A DNA stretch of 64,000 nt, taken from the NCBI GenBank assembly GCA_018343915.1, contig JABRWF010000003.1:5146001-5210000 (forward strand). Reading direction: 5' to 3'. The position numbers and the translations under genes are program-made. A model generated the notes under the pieces. The model worked only from the letters and a program-made list of their open reading frames with translations, ran no database searches and had not been told where the DNA came from. This DNA is from Agroathelia rolfsii. Taxonomy: Eukaryota > Basidiomycota > Agaricomycetes > Amylocorticiales > Amylocorticiaceae. Below, piece by piece: positions 46,417-57,889 of the stretch. Every line of letters starts with the position of its first letter. The first letter of the stretch is position 1.

Positions 46417-48990
46417 AATTTTGGGATTGGTGCGTGATGAATGTGACTGGAAGGCCTTCGATAGCGGGAAGTTGTGATGCTTGTACTAGTGATCAAAAAA
46501 AGTTTGGGCACAGTACAAAAACCATAAGAATCCACTGATTTCACCTACTTCTACACCGTTTCTTCTCAAGTAAAAAATCTGTGTAGTACCCTTCAAGTGC
46601 TCTCCAGAATCCTATATATTTATTTTTAGATAAATCCCTGTTGGTCAGCGACTATGAGCAATATATGTGAATAAAGTGTATATACGTCAAAAAACAAACT
46701 TTACGATTCCAGATTTTTTTAGTCAAGTTATTTTTCCTGGAGAGTGTATGCTAGGGATATACCGAGAAAAAAGGCATAAAAATCATCTGGTGAGGCTGTA
46801 GAAATTCCGGAAGTTGACAGTTCCTGGTGCAATTACATACTAGTAGGCTTGCCCGGAAAAGCGGCAAAATTGTCAACTTCCGGAATTTCTACAGCCTCAC
46901 CAGATGATTTTTATGCCTTTTTTCTCGGTATATCCCTAGCATACACTCTCCAGGAAAAATAACTTGACTAAAAAAATCTGGAATCGTAAAGTTTGTTTTT
47001 TGACGTATATACACTTTATTCACATATATTGCTCATAGTCGCTGACCAACAGGGATTTATCTAAAAATAAATATATAGGGTTCTGGAGAGCACTTGAAGG
47101 GTACTACACAGATTCGAGAAGAAACGGTGTAGAAGTAGGTGAAATCAGTGGATTCTTATGGTTTTTGTACTGTGCCTAGACTTTTTTTGATCACTACTAG
47201 TACTGGATCCTCATGCATCAGAGCTTTTATATGCCATCTTTTGCCTCCGCGTATATTGATTGGCAGTATCGCACGGGTCATTTCTAAACCCTATACCTAT
47301 GCGCCAATGTTTTTTTTCGCCTGTTTGAATTGAACTGTGGAAATGCCTAGGAAGTAACTGGAAACTGGAATTGTTTCCTGTTAGAGCAACTAGTACTGCC
47401 TATATCATTGGTCAGCACGTAGAATACCAAGACCATGATGTTGAGAGAACTTGAAGCGCAGCAATGGTACGAGTATCTCACAACTGCGCTTTTTGATTGT
47501 CGTACAGACACAAACACTCTTCAGGGCATTTGCACCGCCTTATAGTTTACGACATGCTGTCGAGCATTGTTAGATATCATGAATCAGTGGCAGTGTCACA
47601 ATCGGTTCAAGATGGCGTTTTGTCGGGACTTCGCCACAATTGCCACCGTCAGTAAGTAACTCGGACAGTCACGACCGCTGACCGCAGCAATCCATGATTC
47701 CATATCTTGAAAAGCGAATGATCCATTGAGCCCGGTTATAAATAGATTCGAAACAGTCCAATTTAATGCAGTCAATATTACCTGGATCTGTAACACTATT
47801 ATTTCAATGGCAAAATGAGACTCTGTAAGAAGTATTCCGAAAATACGATAGCTGCCTTCACTTGCTTACAGCGAGAATTAGTAAGCGTTGTGCATCAATG
47901 TGCGCACTAGACAGTAAGCGATCATATTATCAAAGACTAAAATGAACCTGACCGATCATGCCCGATCAGCGAGCAGAGCCGAGAAGCTCTCGCTTGCCAC
48001 GGGCAGTGTGCAAACTGCTCCATGGGACCAGTAGCGAGTAGTAAACACGGGAATGACGGGACCCGGAGTTTCATCTATCCTTGCCATGGAAAGGTTTCTT
48101 GAAAACCACACTTACTAGTACATGTGCTTTTTTGTATACATCATTTCCTTATTCAAGTACTGAACCGTTAGGTCCGAGGGTAGGAGTGACCTCGAAGGGG
48201 CACGTGATAAGTTTTGAGGACCACAGGATTAGCTTAGTGTTTAGCGCCGTGTGGCCACTTCATGTACTTGTATTTGCACTTATACCGTGCCACGAAGGTT
48301 ATTCAAGTTCACTTATGTTAGGCCCTCTTGGATCCCAGCGCCTCTCCAGTACGTATCTAACTTGATTACTACTGATTATGAAAGTCCGCCTCTCCTTGCT
48401 GCTAGTGTGCGAAGCACGAGTCCGTACCAGTTTGGTCGAAGTCAACATCAGAAACAGCACGACAATATCGCAATGAATAACCTGATACACTCTGATTCAA
48501 TACGTCTACATGATTTTAAAAAAATCATTTTATCTATTGAGCAACCTATCACGTCTATCAAATATTGTATTACACTCAATTGACTTGATATAGCCTAGTA
48601 TTATTCTCAACGTATGTTGTTTCGTCATCCTAAATTATCAACTTAAAGCCAGACCGGTATTTCACTGCCTTTGTAATGGGTGTCGCAGTGCGTGGTGCGA
48701 CTGCTCAAACCACTGGCTTTGTATTCTCGTATCATTCAGATAAACTCAAAGATTCCGGCACTTCAGCCGTTGTGAAACGGGTTTCACTGGCCCATGTCAT
48801 ATGTAACAGTACTGTAAACTAACGGCGACCTGATTTATTCCGTCTGATTTTTTCATCAAATCTCAACACTAAATTTAGCACCACTGGCACTGGCCGTAAA
48901 CACTATGGAAGTAATAATTAAATAAATAATCAACTTGAAATTTCGTCTCCCAGAGACCAATATTCAAGATTGTTTGTCACCAAACCATTA
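46417..48990. other. Spacer between RTA1 copies C and D, 2.6 kb, contains a foldback element
   Basis: The element at 46489-47194 occupies its left part. The rest (47200-48990) has small frames such as 47596-47796 (minus) and 48081-48583 (plus) without recognisable domains. It also holds the 3' flank of copy D and whatever remains of the promoter of copy C. Confidence 0.45.
46489..47194. mobile_element. Foldback, MITE-like element with 330-bp inverted arms and TA flanks
   Basis: The two halves are near-perfect reverse complements: left arm 46489-46819, right arm 46871-47194, with an unpaired centre of about 51 bp (46820-46870). Both ends read GTGATCAAAAAAAG inward and are flanked by TA (46487-46488 and 47195-47196), which fits a target-site duplication as made by Tc1/mariner-type transposases. 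Differences between arms are few: two substitutions near the outer end and a short indel near 46570/47113. No coding frame of note lies inside, so it would be non-autonomous. High arm identity suggests a recent origin or conversion between arms. A perfect hairpin transcript could be a small-RNA source (inference). Confidence 0.8.
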
Positions 48991-50335
48991 CTAGACTCGG
49001 AACTTGCCATCCTCCAGACTTTGAAGCGTAGCTTCAGAGCCTTGGCTTAAATTCCCCAAAGCCACATGATGTACTTGCTTCGATGATGGGGTTTTCTCGG
49101 CGGTTATATACTTGCCCGGCCAGAACGGCACGTAGACAGAGATAGCAATGAAGAGCGGGAGCGTGTCCAGACAGTAGAACAAGGATTCAGTTGTAGCCAA
49201 GTGACCTTGGAAGCCCTCAGACATTTCAGCCACCCGAAATATCGACCGCACCTATATACATGTGCACCGGAAGTAAAGATGAAAAGAGAGAGGATATAAT
49301 GTCAGAAACGAACAACCCTTTGTGTATTAAAATCGATGTAGAATGAAAATGTGACCACATACCAAAATTCCAATGCAGCTGATGAAAAGCGCAAATGCAA
49401 GCGCGCGCCAGTCACGCATCCATGGCTCGCGGTAATCCTGGGTCCATGTCTGATACCGTTGAGTCCAGATGCGGTGGAGCAGCCCAAGGAACACAAGTGT
49501 GAAGAACGCGTAGGAGACCAATTGGAGAACAAGGCCGACCAACGCAATCTAAATGTTCATGTGGTCTCATCTCGTTAGAAACATATAAAAATATATAAGT
49601 AGGATTATACTGACATGTGTCCCCAGCTGTCCTGTACTTTTAACACTAGAGGTCGCGAGACTAGAGCCTGCGGCCATAATAAGAAAAGTCGCGACATCCG
49701 AAGAAATAAAGATGAGGGCGAGACGACGAGGCGATACGATGAGGAGGTCACTTGACTCGAGATGGTAAGCAAGACGAGTCAGCATCATGTAGTTTACTGC
49801 GAGAAAGGCGGATGGCTGTAGATAAAGGAACGGTTTAGCATACGGAGTATTTGCCGCCAGTATTGAGGCTAAATTATATGAACACGACAACATACAGAAA
49901 GGAGAATCAGTAGATCCTCAGCGATGAATATGTTCAGGTTGGCAGGATGGCTATGCAACATGTAGCGGACTACAAAGCCAAGAGCAAAACCTGAGTTCAT
50001 TGTGTCAGCCTGTATATCCTAGAACGACGACAAGGTCGCATATACTCACCAAATTCTCCGATAATAAGGACCAACATGAATTTACCTCCCCATTTCTTCA
50101 GCAGCCAAGAGTGAGCACATGCTACTAGCAAGATCAATACTACGACAAAAAGATATGGCATGATCAATGACTATCTCAGCTGATTGAGTTGAGCAACTTT
50201 ACCTAGTGCAAAAGAAGTCAGGACATTCGATGGGATGTACCCCATAGCGCTATGTTGCTGTTCTGAAGGTTTACCGGTAGCCGCATATGCTGCAGAGAAC
50301 AAGAGGGACAAGTAGAAAAGAGTTAAACGACTCAT
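48991..50335 (-). CDS. RTA1-like seven-helix membrane protein, copy D, divergent signature
   Basis: Six exons from ATG 50335: MSRLTLFYLSLLFSAAYAAT, then MGYIPSNVLTSFAL. Later exons have VACAHSWLLKKWGGKFMLVL with IIGEF, LGFVVRYMLHSHPANLNIFI, SAFLAVNYMMLTRLAYHLES and RRLALIFISSDVATFLIMAA. Then IALVGLVLQLVSYAFFTLVF, RDWRALAFALFISCIGIL, and VRSIFRVAEMSEGFQGHL with LFYCLDTLPLFIAISVYVPF and WPGKYI, ending at 48991. All exons are open, so it looks functional. Unlike A and B, the signature after SSD has Met in place of Gln and lacks the Gly run (MAAGSSLA), and NYV is NYM. That may mean a changed substrate, or relaxed constraint. Intron phases match the other copies. Confidence 0.85.
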
Positions 50336-51746
50336 GACGCCTAGTGAGGTGATACTGTGTTAAGGAATAAAAGTGAGCGTGAAGGGATTTAGAAGTGATA
50401 GGAAGTTGTGCCAGCACGGCTTCGAACTAAGCAATGCAATGGGTTTTATATGCAATTTTCCGACGCATTTACCAGAGAGGAGACGGTGTGTACCATTGGC
50501 AATATGGTCCATTCCATGTGAGGCGGGTACGTAGAGCCTCTCTGTCAAGACAACTGGTACAGCCATCACCTAGAATGGCAGTAACAACATCATTGATGTT
50601 GCGCGTCCACGAGCAGAACGATGGGAGTATAACTTTCTCATGATTGCGCACGCTGATTTTGTCTCAGACAGACTCAATCATTTTTTACCTTTCAATTGTT
50701 CGCTGACAAATGTCTTGTATTAGCGGACAGAAACTACAACTCAGCTCACAGATGTTACCAAAAGTGAAAGTAGCCCTGACATAGCCATGCGAAGATCCTA
50801 CCTATTCAAGTTAACCCAATCAAATGAAACATGTAGTTCGTGCCCATGCGAACAACTGCGCCGCGTGATGATGTCCTGTTATGGAGTGATTGGATCCGGG
50901 TTGATAAATGTCCCATCAGTACCTGTGCACGATACGAGATCTGAAGGAGCCCACGTATTTTTGAGTAAGGTGTGCGGCATACTGACTGTGAATCTCTACT
51001 GACATTTCAAATTCAACACTTTTTTCTCTTGCATTCCATGCGAATAGCTAGCGTAATAGACTCAAATTCTCTGAGAAGAAAGAAAAGTCGCTAAATCACT
51101 AACTTACCGTCGAAGTACTATTGCCAGGTTTATCCGAGGTATTTCAGCCGGGAACCAACACACACGGCCCCCGTCTCCCTAATCTGTACATCGATCGACG
51201 GACTGTACAAAGCGCGGCCTCCCACGTTCATATTTTTGCAGGAGACAGAGGTTTTGAATTCACTTACCGGTCTGTAAGCAGTATGTCGTGCATCACAGCA
51301 CGACGATGCCCAGGTAGCAACTGAGCGCTAACTTGGTGATTGTGCTTGCTGTGCCAGCTGCGGAAGGCTCAAGATGACGATGATTGTATATGAAAACGTT
51401 TTGTGTCATCAGCTAACTGCGGGCAAAGCAGCACAGATACAAAAAAAAAGTCAGTCTGATGACATTTTGTTCTGAAGTCTCATAGCGACGTACTTGGGAT
51501 CAATCTTTGATGATCCGAGGTTCCACCCGACGGTACGCCTGACATTAATCTTCGATCGACTTCTGCATATTTTTACAATGCGCAGGCAGAATCCAAGCTT
51601 CACGATCATCATACGCAATCGGCCCATACAAAAGCTTGGCAAGAATTGTGATTATGATTAATAATGGGAACACTGAATTTATAGATAATAACAAATGTGG
51701 GGATGACTGCTGTTGTGCAATAGTGGGTGATGCAAACCCAATCAAA
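50336..51746. other. Spacer between the RTA1 array and MGM101
   Basis: About 1.4 kb without a recognisable gene. Frames at 50360-50651, 50787-51002 and 51121-51324 are short and featureless. The left edge is upstream of RTA1 copy D, the right edge is the 3' flank of MGM101. Confidence 0.4.
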
Positions 51747-52878
51747 TTACTCCTTCCATGGGTAATCGAACTTGGGCTGGTCCTTCCTTCGCCATAACTT
51801 CTTCCTGTTAAGAAAAGAATGCGTTGAATAAACACTGGTCAAGAGAAAGAGAAGAGAGGATTTCGTACTTTTTCTTAGTAGTTACATGTTCCGCGTATAC
51901 TTCTACGCAGTGCTTGGCTTTGAATTCTCGAATGAAGCGAGGATCCCTGAAAGGATTGATATTTAGTACAATATCAGTTCGAGAGAGCATCGTAAATGAA
52001 CTAACCATAACTCGCTCGCGACACCGAGATCCTTGCAGCACCGCATAAGGGCATTGCTCTTGCACGCCTCGGTAGCCGTTGCAATACCTGAAGGATCAAA
52101 GTATTCTTGCTCACCCCGTGCAATAGCAACGAGACTGACTTATATGTTTAGTCGAGAGCATAAAATATAAAATTAATAGATGAGTATGAGCTACTCACCG
52201 TCCTTGACACACAAGCGCATACTCTCGACTGACAACTTTGGGCCCCACATTCGTCTCGCTGCGCGGTGCGAGACCCCAAGCGCCTGGGCCGAATGCCCTG
52301 TTTAGGATACGTCTATACTTGATTTCGGGGAGATAGATAAGGCCGTCTGAGTACAGCATACATTTTATCGAAAATCAGTAACATTCCGATTCACAGTCAC
52401 AAAAATTCGTACCAGGCTTCATCTCAATATCCAGAGGATCTACGGGTGCCATGAGGATATCCGCTGCCTCTCTGGAGAATGCCTGCATTGACAATCCAGA
52501 GTAGCTCTTGGACCAGTCTGTTACCGTCCCCTGAGACGGTGCCGGTGATTCTGTCACCGCAGGTAACTCCTCTGCTAAGAACGGATTCGAGTTTTGGGGC
52601 ACAGAACTAGTGGGGTTCACGAGCTCTTCGGGCATCTCATTGGCCGTAGTAGGTAGGCTTTCTATTATATCCGGGTTGCCTTGGATGACAGAGGAGGAGG
52701 TCGAGCGGCCTGCTGAGGGGTTGGTGCTGCTAGTGTTACTAGCTTTGGGCGTCGTCGCTGCAGGTTTGGGGCGACTGGAAGATGATACCCATACATTTCG
52801 AGTCTGTTGTTGCAGAGAAGGCGTGAATCGCTTTGGTTGTAAAAGTAACCTTCTTGCCAAAGAACGAGATGCCATCAT
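51747..52878 (-). CDS. MGM101: Mitochondrial genome maintenance protein Mgm101
   Basis: About six exons. ATG 52878 opens [18 protein letters not shown], a basic, amphipathic mitochondrial presequence, followed by a Ser/Thr/Pro-rich segment. The conserved core follows: [104 protein letters not shown]. It ends [40 protein letters not shown] and PWKE; TAA at 51747-51749. Mgm101 is a Rad52-like single-strand annealing protein of mitochondrial nucleoids needed to keep and repair mtDNA. The core matches the family from end to end; the linker between presequence and core is long. A second ATG one codon later (52875) is equally possible. Confidence 0.94.
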
Positions 52879-53319
52879 TATGTGTACCCCAGTGCTTTAC
52901 TGCGATGGAGGTGAGCTACTAGTACATGTAAATACTAAATGGCATTTCTCTTTTTGAGGTCACGTGGTATGACCACAATTAGCATTTGCCACTAGCGCGT
53001 CTGCGTTGCCACAGCATTTTTATAGCCTCTGCTGCTTCGCCCTGTAATCACGACAATCATCATAAATCAGATGAGTTCCTGTCGAGTGATATATGTATTC
53101 ATGCTATAATGCAGAGTTGATATCAACACTAGGGAAGGGAAGTTGTAGTATAGTACTAGTATAATGCTACCTTGATCGTATCATGTCGTATCATGTCGTA
53201 TCGTGTCGTATCGTGTCGTGCAATCGGTCATATCATAAATATTAAGGGAGTGAGAGAACGAACAAAATAAATAAATGAGACGCCAAAAGAAAGAAAAAGT
53301 GATCACCAGTGATCACTAC
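52879..53319. other. Spacer between MGM101 and CDC14, with a tandem repeat
   Basis: Promoter of MGM101 and 3' flank of the Cdc14 gene. Contains a 10-bp tandem repeat (listed separately) and nothing else recognisable. Confidence 0.4.
53177..53220. repeat. 10-bp tandem repeat, about four units
   Basis: The unit CGTATCATGT/CGTATCGTGT is repeated about four times head to tail, the last copies differing by a single A-to-G. It lies downstream of the SIN Cdc14 gene and upstream of MGM101 and is probably a replication-slippage minisatellite. Confidence 0.75.
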
Positions 53320-55456
53320 CTAGCTGAGCCCCCATACCCCCGCCTTCCGTACACCCTCTACGAGGGCATCCACATTACCCAAGAAGCTGCCCAAGAGCGC
53401 CTTCTTCTCCTCTGTGGTTTTGCGCTCATCCCTGCCTCTGCCACTGCTCCCGTGATCTCCACTACGCGAGTAAGCCGAGCTGACGATAGACGTCGACAGT
53501 ATACTGCGAGACGACGTCGAATCATTAACAGACGCCTTGCGAGGAGAAAATAGGTGCTGTTCATGATGTGCGCCATCAAAGGAGGAGGTTGTCGATGACG
53601 TCGTTGATGCGTCCGAGTTCCGACGTGACAGGAGGAGTGCATCAAGATGGCTCGTTTGTGAGCCGTGCGAGGTTTTCACGGGACTCTGAGGGACGTAGTC
53701 AACATCTTTGCGGAGCATGACGAGCCTGTTAGGTTGGGATGCAAAAATGGAAGTTGAAGTGGAAGTGGACTGGCTGTTGCTTCTACTGCTCCTAGTAGCC
53801 CTGGGGCCAGTTGGCGTTGCTTGTGAGGAGGATGGCGATAATGAAGGCGGACGGTGAACGGGTAGGGGAGGGGGCGAATGGTGGGAGGATACCGAAGGAC
53901 GACGTTCAGATGGTGCTTTGGATGATGTGGACGATGTAGAAGCCACCGAAGATATGGATGAAGTGGGTCTGTGGGACGAAAACGACGAAGGCTTGGAAGA
54001 AGACGATGCAGAAGACGTAGATGACGCAAACGATAGCGTCCTATGGCTCTGAGAAGCCTCAGAGCGTGTGCGAGTATGCAAACGTGATGTCTGGGTTGGT
54101 GCAGGTCTAGTTTGACTCTGGGTAGGGTTGCTTCTAGAGTCGGAACTCGCGCGGGAAGACGTTGATTCTGCTCGAGAAGGAGCACGACTGCTCGAGGTGG
54201 ACGATGCGAGACCCACATCTTCCGAGATCGCTAGGGGAGTAGGTACAGGTGGAATCTGGCCCTCCGTATTGCTTTTGCGTAAACCACGACGTCCAGGGGC
54301 ACCAAGCCCAAGTTTCCTTTGCGGGGTGTTGGGTGTTGTTTTGGTCTGATATGAGGCAGCAGTGGGCATGACCAAAGGTGGTGGAGACATGGCCCGATAC
54401 GAATCGGCTGGTGCAGGGCTCGGAGACACAGGAGAAAGTAGCGGCGACTCGTATTCATCGATGGCAGAAGCTGAACTAGGGTTCTCGTCTAGCAGGTAAA
54501 AATAAAGAAATTCAAGACATTTCATCCTGAATCGCATTATCAGAACTGGCAAAATCGGTTATGACGCTTTCCGAAGACGCTACTCACCGAACTTCTTTAG
54601 GTGTCCCTGCCCGTTTGAGGATTTTGACAACACACTTGACACCTGCAGCATCTTCGAAGGCACGCAAAGCAGAGGACGAATCGACCAATATACAGAGCAA
54701 AGTGTCTAAGACAACAGATGAAAGTGCGGGGGACGCAAATGGGGCTGATGATGTCGAAGACAAAGAAAGCGCTGGTTGTAAAGACGGAGGTGGTACATGA
54801 CGGGAAGTTATGAGCAAATCAAGGAGAATCTAACACAAATAGTTTAATTACGCGAGTTGATCAAGCAATGTTCAATGGCGACACGAACCTCTAAAGAATG
54901 TTGTCGGCCAAGATATCGCTTGCTTGGCTTATGATTCAAGGCTACACCCTGGATAAGAGTCAAGGCCTGCGAGACTTGTGCTGCGAGTGTTTCGACATCG
55001 GTAGGGTCTGTGTTCGAATTCAGCGCCTAAATAGTCAACAAGACAACATAGAAGGATCGTACGGGGGGATAAGGTTCTAGCTGCGGAGCACTCAAGTGTA
55101 TGCGTCGCCAGACCTATCCAGGAGATAAGCCTGGAAGGAACTGATGTTGTCTTTGAGTTTGAGAGGCAACACGTGTCTTGGTGAACAAGGATTACCATTG
55201 CACTCAAAGGTGTCCTGCAAGGCCAGAAAGTGGTCAAGAGTCTGAGAAGAGGGACTGGATAAGCACGCGATGGCTATGAGCTTCTCCAAGCAGGTTAGGC
55301 CCTCCGAGCGTATAGAAGCAGAAGACCGTGTGGAAGTGATCTGAGTGAGATTGGGTTAGGTTGCTACCCCACATGGTTGCGTCCAAGGAATGCAGATGTA
55401 CTGACATCGTCAAGAGCGTCAAGCAAAGTAACCTGCATGGAGGATATGTCGCTCAT
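53320..55456 (-). CDS. Septation initiation network component Cdc14 (Sid1-binding type, not the phosphatase)
   Basis: ATG 55456 opens MSDISSMQVTLLDALDD, then ITSTRSSASIRSEGLTCLEK and LIAIACLSSPSSQTLDHFLA, LQDTFECN, VPSRLISWI, then ALNSNTDPTDVETLAAQVSQ, ALTLIQGVALNHKPSKRYLG, RQHSLE, ILLDLLITSRHVPPPSLQPA, VVLDTLLCILVDSSSALRAF, AAGVKCVVKILKRAGTPKEV and RMKCLEFLYFYLLDEN. This armadillo-like part matches the Cdc14 family of the fission-yeast SIN, where it partners the kinase Sid1 to trigger septum formation. The long C-terminal tail (54480-53600) is disordered, rich in Ser/Thr/Pro; short conserved pieces sit near its end (DVDYVPQSPVKTSHGSQTSH; KKALLGSFLGNVDALVEGVR). The splice between LISWI and ALNSN (about 55020-55110) could not be placed cleanly. 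The poly-Ser coding makes strong shadow frames. Confidence 0.88.
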
Positions 55457-56116
55457 GGCTGTCGAGCTCGAGCTGGGACCAGACAAAGATGACGCTAGCC
55501 GAGTGGTTGAACTCGGATATAGTGTGCACCAGTTGACGAAGAGAGGCTGTAACCAGAACTAGGCGTTTGTTAATACGTGATCACGACGACAGCACATTCC
55601 TTTTTGGGATCCGATCCGAACCTGCCGATCAACTCTTTTTGCTTCCGGGAGACAGAGAGCGCTGGGTGATGAAGAGGTAGAAGACACCCATGAAACGCCG
55701 TAAATTATCAATATTTATATTCCAAGTGTCGGCCAAGAGCAGTCCCCGCGATCATTAGCGCATATGTATAAATATGGTTTCATTGTTCAGATAATCCAGA
55801 AGACCCAGAATTGCAATCAATCAGTTAAGGGGGCAACGATATCAACGACATAGCAGATGAAGAAGATTCAAGAGCCTAGATTTACTATGCTGCCACCATA
55901 ATGCTTTTTACCGGAAAATAATCCCGCCATTGTTGTAGCCGACGAGAGGAGTATGAATGCTCGGAATATAGGGTCTCCGCCCATCACGTGACCGTGTCTC
56001 ACGCGAGGGTAATCTCCGCTTGACCCCGCATCGTTGGCCCGCATGTCCGCCAACATAAAAATCATGTCGACAATGTGGCTGCTATACTTGCATTCTGTTC
56101 AGCATCCTCATCGAAC
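55457..56116. other. Divergent spacer between CDC14 and the first FAH gene
   Basis: About 660 bp with two divergent promoters; no gene seen. The small minus frame at 55868-56065 has no features. Confidence 0.4.
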
Positions 56117-57449
56117 ATGGCTCCCATCAAAACAGTAAGTAAAATATGTATTTATGCATGGTTTTGAGCTTCGTTCTCATCCTACTTACTGTAGTCCTGG
56201 ACACGTTTCATCCGTTTCGTAGCTGTCGAGACGGACAAGATTCACAATGGACAGCCCGTTGACCCCAACCAGGACGGTATGTATTCACCCATGCGGGTCA
56301 ACTAAGTAAATGGAAGACTGACCAGTATTCCACAACCAGTTGGTCTTGCTGCATGGAACAAGGAGCGAATTCAAGCATACGAAATTCTAGGCTCGGCACT
56401 AGATCCCGAAGCAAAGCTCACCCGTAAGGTGCTTACGGTCAAACAGCTACTGTCACCTCTCGACAAGGAGGAGCTCGGCACCGTTCGTGGTCTTGGTACC
56501 AACTACACAGATTATGCTGTACGTGTCCATTTTTGTTGTAATGGCGAATGAGCCTAATTACCACCATCTACAGAAAGAGGCCAAGATAGCACCTCCCGCG
56601 TGAGTATGGATATATCCAAACTAGGATTACCGAAAAGCTCAACTAGTTCACTAGTGTCCCCATCCTCTTCTATAAACCCCTGCCGGCCATGATTAACCCT
56701 ACAGACACTATCCAAATCCCACGTGTAGGCCAGCCGGTCAACGTCGAGTTGCCAGATTACGAGGTCGAACTCACCATCGTTATTGGCAAACCAATGCGTG
56801 ATGTCAAACCAGAGGAGGCTCTTGATTATGTTCTTGGATACACCGGTGCCAACGATGTACGAATAGACGTTCATACATACTCTTCTGACTACTGACCCTG
56901 TTTTTGTATTCCGGATAGATGTCTTACCGAAAGCATCAAAACGCTACATCTCAATGGGGCTTCTCCAAGAGCTTTGGCAAGTTGAATTTACCCACGTTTT
57001 AAATTCGTCAATTAACATGATATTTTACGTAGATGACAACACCCCCTGGGGCCCGTGTATCGTCGCTGCACACGCCTTCCCCGATCCTCAAAATGTCCCT
57101 CTCAAATGTATTGTTAATGGGGAGACACTCCAAAATGGCAATACCAAGTAAGCGTTCCGCGTTTCCCCTATTGGGTTAAGAATATCGCTAATTTATTTTC
57201 CTCTCCCTCTTTTTATAAAGGGATCAAATCTTTGGTATTGCTTACACTCTCGCCTGGCTTTCGCGCGGCACAACGCTCCAACCGGGCTCGATCCTCATGA
57301 CGGGCACGCCCGCTGGCACGGGCTTCACGCGCACGCCGGCGACGTACCTCAAGCATGGCGACCGCGTCCAGGTCTGGGTTGGCGGCGGCATTGGCAGCTG
57401 CGTCAATGCTGTTGTCGAAGAGGGCAAGGACAACAAGGCTAAGCTTTGA
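56117..57449 (+). CDS. Fumarylacetoacetate hydrolase family protein, copy 1
   Basis: Short exons from ATG 56117: MAPIKT, then SWTRFIRFVAVETDKIHNGQ, VDPNQD, VGLAAWNKERIQAYEILGSA, LTVKQLLSPLDKEELGTVRG and LGTNYTDYA. The catalytic core is VPILFYKPLPAMINPTDTIQ, then DYEVELTIVIGKPMRDV with the metal-binding E-x-E, and LDYVLGYTGAND, MSYRKHQNATSQWGFSKSFD, DNTPWGPCIVAAHAFPDPQN, LKCIVNGETLQNGNTK. The final exon gives DQIFGIAYTLAWLSRGTTLQ, PGSILMTGTPAGTGFTRTPA and VWVGGGIGSCVNAVVEEG; TGA at 57447-57449. This is the FAHD1-like subgroup (acylpyruvate/oxaloacetate-type C-C bond hydrolases), about 300 residues. The exact substrate is unknown. It is followed 440 bp downstream by a tandem copy. Confidence 0.9.
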
Positions 57450-57889
57450 GTGACACCTTTTTGTCTGGCGGCAGTTCCTACTTTGAATGCATCTATGATT
57501 CACGACCTCTTCTGCTTTCGCTCATGATCCTGACTAGAATTTGTTTGTAATATTATATCATTTGCCATTTCTCCCTCGATGCCCAACGTTCAATTTTGGT
57601 GATTCGCACAAGCCCCATTGGCAAAAGTCATTGTGATATCATGTGATCACGAATATCGATGGGATGTGATAGCATAGATGCCGGAATACTGTTGTAAAAA
57701 ATTATCAAGTCCCACAGGTTTTTGACAAATGACCAAAACGAGTCCTTATAATTTTTGGTCCCTCTGATAGTCACGTACTACATGTAGTATAATATCTCAC
57801 GTCATTATCTATTCGGCATCACTCGGCTATGGTCATGCCTACAACTCATGGATTCAATGACAATGAGATAGTTCATTACTATCACCATC
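57450..57889. other. Spacer between the two FAH copies
   Basis: 3' flank of copy 1 and promoter of copy 2; no gene seen. Confidence 0.4.

Noticed and set aside
47596..47796. Possible extra RTA1 exon between copies C and D
   Set aside because: Although hydrophobic at one end, it does not match any of the six RTA1 exons in order or sequence.
53320..55456. Dual-specificity phosphatase Cdc14
   Set aside because: The protein lacks the phosphatase signature; the conserved helices match the unrelated SIN component of the same name.
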